Under the pieces are notes generated by a model that was not told where the DNA came from, searched no databases, and saw only the letters and a list, made by a program, of their open reading frames with translations. Of a stretch of DNA of 64,000 nt, positions 55,376 to 64,000 are shown piece by piece (the stretch's first letter is position 1; each line of letters opens with the position of its first letter). This DNA is from Isoetes taiwanensis (taxonomy: Eukaryota; Streptophyta; Lycopodiopsida; Isoetales; Isoetaceae). The stretch is from positions 4,364,567 to 4,428,566 of the forward strand of contig JAJEKV010000028.1 in assembly GCA_021234155.1 (NCBI GenBank), in the 5' to 3' direction. A program made the position numbers and the translations under genes.

Positions 55376-57330
55376 GCTCAGAAGAGAAGCTATGCCAAGA
55401 AATTGCGGTGATAAAATACGGTGCTTTGAAAGAGAGGGAGCCGACGTGACAACAAGATGTCATGACAAGGTTTTGCCTTGACTTGGCTTGATAGTGCGAA
55501 TGTGGTTCTTGGAATAAAGGACAACAAGCTTTTGGTCGTCGATTCACATAAAGATAAGTTTTGTGACATTCCTTTGCCCGGCAAAAATGGTCCCTCTCAT
55601 AATAGCGAGAAGTGCGCGGAATCCACACAATGTATCCTTTTATTATATGAGTTTCTTAAGATCTAGCTCGGGAATTGTGCGATCTTTAGGCTGCTTTGTA
55701 GAAGTATAAATTCTTCTAGGACGCTTACGGCGTGGAGCGAGACCACCCTAATGATGTGGCAATTTTGACACTTCATCTTTTGAACCAATTCGACTATTAA
55801 AGGTAAATTTAAACCTTTTTATGAACCGAAACGTATTAGTCCTCATAAGATTTCACGCCTTAACGGCTCGAGCCTTGGGATAAGTTAATCATTATAGTGA
55901 CCTTCAAAAGAAACAAAAGGCTGAAATAACTCACTGAAATTAATTTACAGTTACTAATACCTAGATCAAATGTTGTAAATAATGTCTCTTTCTAAGCAAC
56001 TGTTTGAATCATGAAAGAAACAGACTTGTTATTCTTTTGGTCGTGTGATATATATTTTATATATTAACATTCTGTAAGTCATGGCATAAACCTGAGGAGA
56101 AAGCTCAAGCAATGTTGCATGATTTACAAGTCCTGTACATCTGATGTTATTTAGCTTTATTTTTAATAACCTTTCTAGAACAGAGAACGTCTTTCTAGTT
56201 GTCATTCTCACTGCATACAGAAACACAATGATTGGATATTCTCAAGTTCTTGGGTTACTGAAACTATGCTCGTCACAGGTATTCCTAGCCACAGAAGCCC
56301 TATTTGAAAATTTGTATTAACTAGATACTGCAGATTCTCGTGATTCCCACCGTGAAGCTATGGTGCGTGATGGATGGCAAGGAGTTTACAAATGAAAACC
56401 AATTCTTGATAAAAGAGAACACTTGAATAAGGTGCGGGATCTTAAGTCTTTGTGGCGCGATGCGAGGTAGGGTACAGCCCTTGCTAGAGTAAAATATGTA
56501 TGTGTGCATGAACTTGATGGTTCCTTTGACCCAAGAGCAGACTATTTGCAACCGTCGGTCCAGGATGAAACTTGTAAAGTGTGGGATCCACATGTAATGG
56601 AAGTGGTGAGTCATTTCTTTTTCCGATTGAGTTGCAAGTCCCGGACTAATTTTGAAATAACAAGTTGTGGGGATCTCGGCTCACAAAAGAGAAATTGCTT
56701 GCCTTGTTTTTGAGTATCCCTATATTGTTGTAGGATCTCAAAGGTTCATCTCTTTCATAGACCCGTTGTGGGCACATTATAAATCACGTGGAATCACTTG
56801 ATGATGGATTTGGTATGTATGTTATTATTGTGTGCATCCATGGGAATTCTCCAGCTAAGGCGGTGCTATGGGAGAACGAGTCGAGGTCTCTAAGTTTGCA
56901 AGGACCCATTCTTACAATTGGTGGTGGCAAAGGCGGAATATCATTCTTCGATATCGAGGTGAGCAATACATAATGCTTTGTAAGTCTTATCACTCCATAC
57001 ACATACATGCGTTGGATGCGGTGTTTGCAATCTAATAGCATTTATAGATCTAGATAAAACAACCCGATATTTGAGGGATCAATTATTATCTTAGCATGGG
57101 AAAGGATTTTTGGTAATGCATCGTTTTCGTTTGATTTGCATTCACAAAACAAAATTGAACTAACATTTTATTGGTAAAGACGAGAATCAAGAAGCTATTG
57201 TTTTACACTATAGAGGGGAGCACCTCAAGTGGGTAATGCGACCATGCCTATGACATAACCGGTAATTGTGTTCCGGGCCGCCGGAGTCCCCTTCCTTATG
57301 GCCCTAAAGGATCTTATGTTGGCATTTGGT
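55376..57330 (+). pseudogene. DCAF12-like WD40 protein gene, frame-damaged
   Basis: Exons with good GT-AG borders: 55376-55631, 55702-55802, 56221-56278, 56334-56605, one from about 56640 to 56813, 56855-56958 and a last exon to TAA at 57328-57330. Diagnostic pieces are LDSANVVLGIKDNKLLVVDS, PLPGKNGPSHNSEKC, TISINSSRTL, HNDWIFSSSWVTETMLVTG, YIVVGSQRFISFIDP, SLSLQGPILTIGGGKGGISF and a C-terminus resembling GGPLPxGLxGNYAGLW. This is the CUL4-DDB1 substrate-receptor family DCAF12 and its plant homologues. The N-terminal exon is not found. Single-base and CAG/CTG-type changes break the frame in nearly every exon while splice sites are intact. It may be a recent pseudogene, a captured copy or a real gene with consensus errors. 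Confidence 0.7.
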
Positions 57331-57464
57331 AACTATTCGGCAGATCGATTGTATAACATGGCGGTATCTAAATTCACTTCTCTTATTGCGATTCATTGGT
57401 AACTATTCGGCGATCGATTGTATAACATGGCAGTATCTAAATTCACTTCTCTTATTGCGATTCA
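57326..57464 (+). repeat. Tandem duplication, 70 and 69 bp
   Basis: TTGGTAACTATTCGG ... TTATTGCGATTCA occurs at 57326-57395 and again at 57396-57464. The only differences are CGGCAGATCG versus CGGCGATCG and TGGCGG versus TGGCAG. The first copy begins in the last codons of the DCAF12-like gene. Confidence 0.85.
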
Positions 57465-57714
57465 CTCATGGAACATGAGCTGTATGTTAAAAAATCTGAC
57501 CCTCTTTGATAATCAGTCAACTTGTCTAATGATCTCTTCTGTACTCTATGCACCCCTTGGGGAAAGTATGTCTCAATTTCTTTACGATATCTATAAGCCT
57601 AGCATAGCGCTTATTCATTACCTAAAGCATTGCCACCACAAGGTTGAGACACAGAGAACGAATGGGCAGCTTATATTTAGTATCGTTTCTGGCGGCATGT
57701 GATAGGAATTCGTC

Positions 57715-58056
57715 ATTTAAATTAAAATCCCCCTTAAACCCCCTTTGGTTTGGGTGCATATTCACACGGGGGGTTACTCCGGGCAACGAGAGCTGTCGGA
57801 TGGGCATATTTGCCCTTTATTCCAAGATCTGGACCGTACATAGCGATCCTCGTTTGTGGGGTATGCATGTACAAGTTTTTGTATACTGTATATTGAGGTT
57901 TGCAAAATACTATAAGGTTTGAGAGAATGTACTTAATGGTGTTAATTTTATACATGTATTGTGAATATATTTTTGGGGCTCTCGCTGCCCTACGTAACCC
58001 CCCGTGTGAATATGCACCCAAACCAAAGGGGGTTTAAGGGGGATTTTAATTTAAAT
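57715..58056. mobile_element. MITE with 63-bp terminal inverted repeats
   Basis: 57715-57777 (ATTTAAATTAAAATCCCCC ... ACGGGGGGTTAC) is the reverse complement of 57994-58056, perfect as far as I can read. The internal 216 bases encode nothing recognisable. The ends contain TTTAAAT palindromes, so TTAA- or TA-type target duplications cannot be told apart from the TIR. The superfamily is unassigned. Confidence 0.8.
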
Positions 58057-58364
58057 GTGTTAAATGCAATGGTTTATTTTAATAATGTTAATAGTAGTTG
58101 TGTTAAAAAAAATTTTGGGCCCTTCGGGCCCTAACTAAAGCAAACATAGGTAGACCTTATGGACCTAAATATTAATTACTAACACAATAACACGAAGACA
58201 AACAAATTATTTCCATGGCAAAGGGACTCAATTGATGATTGCATGTATGCATTCTTATATACATGGCATTCAAGTGTTACCCATTTTTTCGAAAAACAAA
58301 GTGAATAAAAAGTGCTTAACAATTTTTGCCACAAGTCAAAATTTTGCTCTATCATAAACCAGCA

Positions 58365-58440
58365 TGCAATGAAGGGGATTTGAACCCCCTGCCAGAGTAG
58401 GCAGAACCAAAGCACTTCCAAATTTGCACACATTTCCTAC
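58365..58440 (-). repeat. tRNA-like SINE head
   Basis: On the minus strand, TGTGCAAATTTGG (A-box-like, 58430-58418) and GGGGGTTCAAATCCCC (58389-58374, a perfect B box and T-arm stem) are spaced as in tRNA genes. The acceptor stem is not evident, so a tRNA-derived SINE or tRNA relic is the best call. Confidence 0.4.
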
Positions 58441-58969
58441 ACCTTCAAATGTGGGCTTACAGAGAACCATGTTTTGCCTAATGAACTCTAGCCAGCAATC
58501 CACATGAGTGCCTGCCAAAACCAGCAAACAAGGAGCTCAAATATCTCAGGTGAGGTCGCACTTCATTTCAGATTTGTTAAACATGGCATCATGGCCGAAC
58601 ACAAACCACAAACCTGGAACCATTATGGAGCCAACATTTCACATGAAACTTGTACTTCCCATCTACAATCTACAATCAATTAAAAGTTGCAGCATACCAC
58701 AACAGCAATTATCGTACAAGAACCATTACTTAGTCTTGTATCCGAACACTGAACCATAAAATGTGACGTCTGTTTCAATTTATCCAAGTCAAACATATAC
58801 ATTTCAGCAATCCATACCTGTAATATCCTTGCCTTTCATGTGTGCCTGCCCTGGGTTAGGGCAAGAATGCTAATGCATGCATCAAGAATACTGATAAGAG
58901 TAATGTCGTCGTGGGGAATGCCAATAAATTCCATTTTGTCGATATAAAGGTAGTGCGCCCTCGGCAACA

Positions 58970-59480
58970 ATTATTTTCAAAGATAGACACTAATCAATGT
59001 GGTCCATGCAATCACATCCCTATTGGTAATTGTATTCAATATATGGTGTGCATCCTGCACAGATTTACAGTGCCCATACATCTTCATTAGGGCAGTGTTC
59101 AAGACCGAATCAGAGTGAAACCTACTAAGCAAAATGCGGGAATGAAGCAGCCTCGCTATGCAAAGACTCCAAGGCCAAAGACGGGCATCACATACTTTGA
59201 GAAAGCTAACTTTTATCCGTGTCAATTGTAGCTGCATTTCCTCAAAAAAGAATAGATTCAATTTTACAAGACAATACATCGCATAGATGCTCCAATCATT
59301 ATTGTCCAACTATAAACATTCTTGTCCTCCAATTTTTCAAATATAGCACAGTGCATCTTGGTAAGTTGCCGCATTTACCATATATATCTCTATGAGAAGG
59401 TTAGCCGAAAAGACATTCTTTACCCGCCCATTTTTGGCAATGCATTCATGAATCCGTCTACCCTCATCCGTCTACTTTTT
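58970..59480 (-). pseudogene. PPR protein gene fragment
   Basis: The minus strand from 59480 reads RRIHECIAKNGRVKNVFSAN, LLIEIYMVN, then after shifts KNVYSWTIMIGA, and finally LLHSRILLSRFHSDSVLNTA, LMKMYGHCKSVQDAHHIL and RDVIAWTTLISVY. These are consecutive plant P/L/S-type pentatricopeptide repeats (HSxIxxxGxxxDxxVxTALIxMYGKCGxxxDAxxxFxxxxxRDVIxWTxLIxxY). PPR proteins bind organelle RNA. The frames break at least twice and only a few repeats remain, with no DYW tail and no targeting peptide. Confidence 0.7.
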
Positions 59481-59489
59481 TCTGACACT

Positions 59490-61400
59490 TTGGAGACATA
59501 CCTGGTTGGAGGTGGCACCCAAAGGACCTGCGGAACTTTTACAGATAGCAAAGCCTTCCTGTGTACTGCTCCACTGCCACAGATTGTGAGAGTAATAGCA
59601 GAGTCGGAGAGGAATTACAAGCAAATAACAGAGCCTGAAAGAACTTGCAGAAGAAACTCCTGTTGCAACAAACGCCTCAAGCAGAATGTCACCGGCTGCA
59701 ACATTTCCCCAACCATCCAACAGCCGATCGTGCCAACAACGACCCCAACAGAGAGACAGATGAATTCGGCAGCCCTTTTTTGTTGCCCTAAAATAGAACG
59801 GGCCGATGTTTGCATGGGATGATGTCTACATATCTAACTAGACCATTAGAAATTTGATGAAAAAAAAGAGGAACCAAAGGAAAATATGGTGCGCACTCTA
59901 TTTGTACTGATTAGTAGACCTCATGGAATACGCCCTTCAAATCATAGTAAAACCATAGGAAAAAACGTACAAAACTAGAAACAAAACCCCCTGTTATAAT
60001 GCTATATATTCATTTATGTACTTCCTTTGCTGGACGAAGGATAGCCCACTGCTAGTAATGGCCCAAGGTCAGAATGTGAGGAAATCTATACAACTAAAGA
60101 GAATCGTTTTGAATAGCATACTATGAAAACTCTCTTTAAAAGACGCTTTGTTCTTCTTGTTAAAATACCACATTCCCATAAACTGGTCTCTAGATAACAA
60201 TCTTTGGTGATTTGAGCTAATCAATATATATCACCACAAGCATGAATGAACCCAATCCTCAATTTTCTAAGTTCAACGTTCTACGTAACTTAGCCACATT
60301 GTGGCATGTGGCCATCAACACACATTCAAAGATATTTGCTCGCTCTGACATTGTCCCTTAAGGTGTCCTCAAGTGTATAGCAAGAGAATTTTTCTTGTTC
60401 CTATCTGGCATTTCCCAGGATATTAAGTTCAAACATGGTGGTGTATTGTGTTTGATTTGAATCTAAACAACTCATGAATAACTTTTATCTCCTTGTCAAT
60501 GCCATTGCATGTTGTTTCCATGTCACCACATGTTTCTAAAGCTCCTCCATCCTGTACAAGCATATGTATTTGATAGCAAACAGACCCACGAGCATGATAA
60601 AGGTCCAAAGTAACTCTGCCATCAAAGCACAATCTCCCAGCTTAAGGTTCCTATATGTTCTGCAGCTAGATGTCTTTGTACAACCCACTCACAATAATCT
60701 AGATGTCTTTGTACAACCCATTCACAACAATCTGATCTCTACATATTGACTGTAAACTCTGGTTTTCCAATAATATTTGAGCTAATCAATAATAATCCAT
60801 ACAATGAAAACTAAAACACCAACGAAATCATCATTCTTGCTTCTCGTCTTTCGATATGTTCAAGGTTTGAATGGAACCAATGGATTGTGTTTTTTTTCCT
60901 ATTTGCAACATTCAATTTGTGAGTTATTAGCGTATTTGAATGTCTTGCCTTATGAATTATGAATTGGGCATGGAAATAGCATTCCACTGATATGTTTGAG
61001 TCCAGTTTTTTGGGTTGCCCCTAAGGGGAAAACCCTCATCCATGTGGGTTTGTGGCATATTCCAAGTATATGTCAGTATATGCTCGAAAACATGACTTTG
61101 AAGTGTGATTTAAGCCATTTCATTCTCGGGTCACGAAGGGCAACCCTCCATGCGCAGCACCTTGTTTATGATATAAAATGCACATTAAATTGACCTCAAT
61201 AAACATTAGACAAGTTTAATACAATCATGCATCAAAGCAATTTTACGTTGAACATAAACTTCATTCAAACCATGTGATTGATCGTGTCTTTTTATTCAAA
61301 AGTTTATAGAATATAATCCGTTCCTACAATGTTATGGATCACTAATTCCACTTCTGAAAGTGCCCTAACACTTTTCACAATGGAGAAGTTACTTGCATTG
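59490..61400. other. Unassigned intergenic stretch
   Basis: No gene was recognised. A 33-base tandem duplication (CTAGATGTCTTTGTACAACC...) occupies 60666-60731. A minus-strand open frame at 60632-60429 (CFDGRVTLDLYHARGSVCYQ) looks protein-like but has no family or exon context. Confidence 0.35.
60995..61100 (+). repeat. Dispersed repeat, copy B
   Basis: TTTTTTGGGTTGCCCCTAAGG onward, same orientation as 54990-55090. Confidence 0.5.
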
Positions 61401-61409
61401 TGGCGTGAG

Positions 61410-62900
61410 CTAAAGTGCGTTAACAACATCTGTAATGCTCAAGTCACTTCCATATGGCTTCTTGAGAATCCTTCTATACATTTGTTCTATTCCATAGCAA
61501 ATAGACCATACACCTTGCTCCTCAAATGATGAAGGATGTCGTTTATCCTGCTTTATAAGCCTTGCTAGAGAATTCAAACAATACAACAATGGATATATAT
61601 CAATCTCTGGTTTTACACATGTCAAGTTTTTAGTGTCGTTTCCAGCATAGAAATAGTGAGGATGTATCCAGGGCTTCCTCAATCGTTCACGCTCAATTGA
61701 TTTCAATTCTTCAATGTCTTTTGTCACCTTATGTAATGGGTGCACTTTCAAGTCTAGTCTTTTCATTTCTCCAAAGTTAGAAATGCCCACAAACACTTTG
61801 GACTCTATGTCATCAAAGTGCAGCAAAATGTTACTAAGATTAAGGTCCATATGACATGACTTACCCTCCTCATGAAGCTTGCATAATGCATCTAAAAGTG
61901 CAGCCACAATGTGTCCATAATTTGCACGTACTATAGCATCCCTATGGTTTTTCTGCTCAAGTTGTTCTGGATTCATCAATGTCTCAACGTATTTTTCCTT
62001 TTCAGATCCATCATAAAAATGTCCAACAGCATCGTGTCTATAACCCCTCATAAGCTCTGCAAGGGAGCCACCATTCCAATATGGTCTTACCAATGCTAGG
62101 TGTGGCTGTTGGCTCCTAGCAATCACTCTAATCAGTGTTCCATGACGTAACTGCATCAAGCTATCTTTCAACATCAAATCCATCCATGTTTGGAGCATAT
62201 GAGGTTCATCACAATTTTTGTTACTTAGAACTTTTGCCATATAGAAGGTATCGACATCAAATCCTGAGCCATTGACCTTACACTTCACAAGTGAACCATA
62301 GCGTCCACAATCCATAAAGCATCTGGTGCCTTCTACTTCAAATATATCTCTACTATCTATCTCTAGACAAATTGTGGTTCGGCCATCTGCAATGCGTCGA
62401 TTAATGTAGGATTCCATACTCTCATCTTTACGACGTCTAGCTTGTAAATGTCCCATAATACTATGCAATTGTGTTCTTGAATTACTCATGGCCTTTCTCT
62501 TCCTCCTGGTTTCTACCAACTCATTCCATATTCCTACTTTATCTATATATCGACTTCTCAACTTCTCATCTTTAATTTCTTGGACTTCAATATCCATGTG
62601 TGTCATATATTGCAAGATGTTTCCATGCATCCAATCATACATCTCAGCTTCTGTTTTTTTCTTCATCAATGTACCTGCATGGGAACTCCACTTCTCTAAA
62701 GCTATTCCAACCATCTCACCTACCTTTCCAAGCCACTTGTCATCACTTGAATTTATTTTTTCTAGCTCCAGATGTGAATGTTGACAAATCTTGTCAATTA
62801 ACCAAAGACGCATGCTATCCCTCAGTTGACGGGTAGCATGCGATGTTCTTTTTCGCTTCCCTGCCATCTTGTCAACTATTTGATTCTCTCCCACATCCAT
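61410..62900 (-). CDS. Kinase-fold protein with NFG in place of DFG (496 aa)
   Basis: Intact single-exon ORF from ATG at 62900 (MDVGENQIVDKMAGKRKRTS). Residues about 1-190 are helical and basic with no known domain. A protein-kinase-like fold follows: glycine loop CGRYGSLVKCKV, VAIK-type Lys in FYMAKVLSN, hinge RPYWNGGSLAELM, and catalytic loop CHMDLNLSNILL (HxD and the Asn are both present). In the magnesium loop, ISNFGEMKR replaces DFG with NFG. A segment with PWIHPHYF and EIDIYPLLYCLNSLA takes the place of APE and DxWxxG. The metal-binding Asp is thus missing, so it may be a pseudokinase or low-activity enzyme. The RKR-rich N-terminus could be nuclear. I do not recognise the subfamily. The plus-strand ORFs here are shadows. 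Confidence 0.8.
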   Translation of the reverse strand: MDVGENQIVDKMAGKRKRTSHATRQLRDSMRLWLIDKICQHSHLELEKINSSDDKWLGKVGEMVGIALEKWSSHAGTLMKKKTEAEMYDWMHGNILQYMTHMDIEVQEIKDEKLRSRYIDKVGIWNELVETRRKRKAMSNSRTQLHSIMGHLQARRRKDESMESYINRRIADGRTTICLEIDSRDIFEVEGTRCFMDCGRYGSLVKCKVNGSGFDVDTFYMAKVLSNKNCDEPHMLQTWMDLMLKDSLMQLRHGTLIRVIARSQQPHLALVRPYWNGGSLAELMRGYRHDAVGHFYDGSEKEKYVETLMNPEQLEQKNHRDAIVRANYGHIVAALLDALCKLHEEGKSCHMDLNLSNILLHFDDIESKVFVGISNFGEMKRLDLKVHPLHKVTKDIEELKSIERERLRKPWIHPHYFYAGNDTKNLTCVKPEIDIYPLLYCLNSLARLIKQDKRHPSSFEEQGVWSICYGIEQMYRRILKKPYGSDLSITDVVNAL

Positions 62901-63201
62901 TTCTAGTAATAAGAAATAATGCAATAATAAGTGACGAGTGCAATAATCTGACAGAATACCAACAAGACCTTAATGCCACCTCACTATGGACTCTAGGTCA
63001 ACATAGCAAGAGCTACTAAGGGCAATGCTGCTAATCTGTATATACTGCAGCAAGCTTCCATCAACCCTGACCAAAGCCTAGGGCCAAGATGCATGCTGCT
63101 TGATGATGCAGAGCTATGAATGCAGAGCTTTGAATGGAAGAGCTGGGGAGGATCACCGGTGACGAAGGCGCTTATGATGACTTCTGGCGACACACTAGGC
63201 T

Positions 63202-63660
63202 GAACATGCTCCACCTGATGTAGCGGTAGTGGTGGAACCCATTGCTAGCATCACTCCTCCTTATGTCGGTCCGTGGACGGACAAACCTGTACCAGAATTC
63301 AATCCATACAAAGATTTGAAGAAAGGTATGTTTATTATGGCACGCCCTGATGATGTGTTGTGCCCAACCTGGGTAGGCCTAGCTACTGAGGAGCCACAAA
63401 TGGATGATAAGAAGGAGAATTTTGAGACTATTCTGGTCACTTGGTGAGAGCCAGTCCCGGTGAGGAACCAAGTTTACCCAGGTAATTATGCCAATTGCTG
63501 GAAGAAAAGATGGAGGCCAACAACTGCAAGTGACAACATAGAACTAGAGACTATCGACTATGCTTGGGAGCCATCAAACAAGAAGAAGATACCCAATACT
63601 ATCAAGATACCCGTGCATGCTGCTGAGGCATATGCAGCAATTGCAGGGGATGTCAATTAG
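63202..63660 (+). pseudogene. Unrecognised ORF with one in-frame TGA
   Basis: The frame runs from a stop near 63199: EHAPPDVAVVVEPIASITPP, YVGPWTDKPVPEFNPYKDLK, KGMFIMARPDDVLCPTWVGL and FETILVTW, then TGA (63445-63447) and directly EPVPVRNQVYPGNYANCWKK, WRPTTASDNIELETIDYAWE to TAG at 63660. The sequence on both sides of TGA is in one frame and W-rich (expected WW where W-stop occurs), so a single TGG-to-TGA change explains it. The pattern (LxxGxxxxxRPDDxxxPxWVGLA...VxWWxP) recalls a BAH- or Tudor-like beta domain, but I cannot name it. It may be the end of a transposon protein. Confidence 0.4.
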
Positions 63661-63944
63661 TGTATGGAAAAGAGTCATTGATGCAACAATTTAAAAAATG
63701 GTCCATAAATTTAGGTATTGTCCAAAAATAATGAAATTGTGCTTGATTGCAAATAATCTGCCTGTCTAATTAATAAAAATTAGATGAATGCTTCGTGAAG
63801 CAAAAACTTTCTTTCATATGATAATATAAGACCTCCATGCTTTCATGCTAGTGGCATATCTTAAGAATTGTGTCTAACAGTTTGCCATTCTTTTGTAATA
63901 TTTCATGAGGATACGCAGCATATCCTAGGTATGTTGTAATGTTC

Positions 63945-63998
63945 CTAACCGACATGCCCTTAACCAACTGGGCAAAGACCATCTAGACGTTTATGGGT
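63945..63998 (-). repeat. Possible tRNA-like SINE head
   Basis: The minus strand reads TTTGCCCAGTTGGTTAAGGGC, an A box inside a 4-bp D-arm stem, then a weak anticodon-like arm. No convincing B box follows, so this is only suggestive. Confidence 0.25.
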
Positions 63999-64000
63999 AG

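Noticed and set aside
59322-59822. 166-residue plus-strand ORF with many Cys and Thr
   Set aside because: It overlaps the PPR relic on the other strand, has no motif and no exon signals.
1-64000. CRISPR arrays, rRNA operons, bacterial-type operons
   Set aside because: No regular spacer-repeat arrays, rRNA-like sequence or closely packed coding frames were seen. The window is eukaryotic.

Overview
The window looks like nuclear DNA of a land plant. It is AT-rich, with long introns, GT-AG splice sites and plant gene families: a PPR relic, LRR receptor-like fragments, a PUB-type armadillo fragment, a WD40 protein of the DCAF12 type and a small secreted peptide precursor. The transposon mix (Ty3/gypsy, CACTA, Helitron, LINE, pogo-like DDE and an animal-like DDE family in one window) suggests a seed-free plant such as a fern or lycophyte. 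That is an inference; no marker gene settles the species.

Layout. 1-2.1 kb: minus-strand Ty3/gypsy relic. 2.2-8.6 kb: SINE-like head, an unrecognised coding relic, a pogo-like transposase pseudogene and a short tail-anchored ORF. 8641-17593: a DNA transposon bounded by a perfect 26-bp terminal inverted repeat. It carries two convergent genes. One, on the minus strand, is a decayed DDE-type transposase. The other, on the plus strand, is a many-exon gene combining a coiled coil, a RING-like Cys cluster, a C48/Ulp1-like domain and an FCP1-type domain. Arrays of TGTACA palindromes lie in the element's noncoding parts. 17.6-26 kb: a triple 36/37-residue-repeat ORF, a possible unidentified gene, a well-formed two-exon secreted peptide gene (20851-21334) and a foldback CACTA-type MITE. 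26.5-29.45 kb: part of a CACTA element with repeats upstream, a SET-domain gene and a tnp2 transposase gene, both broken.

29281-47733 is a direct tandem duplication of about 9.2 kb whose breakpoints share ACAAC. Each unit holds two minus-strand Helitron-type 3' ends (hairpin plus CTAG), gene fragments (PUB-like armadillo, LRR receptor-like, AT-hook, a signal-anchor N-terminus), a LINE 3' end and an internal inverted pair of one unknown exon. 50.1-54.8 kb is a decayed Helitron Rep-helicase on the same strand as those 3' ends, with a small foldback element inside the helicase region. The copies are nearly identical except in one roughly 2-kb stretch, where differences centre on CAG/CTG sites. 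The same signature appears in the DCAF12-like gene at 55.4-57.3 kb, which suggests consensus errors at CHG-methylated cytosines or methylation-driven mutation.

57.7-64 kb holds a MITE with 63-bp inverted repeats, a PPR pseudogene, an intact kinase-like ORF whose DFG motif reads NFG (61410-62900) and a broken unrecognised ORF. The best candidates for something undescribed are the 9-kb two-gene transposon, the secreted peptide gene and the CACTA element with a SET-domain gene. The only sizeable uninterrupted protein ORF is the kinase-like gene.
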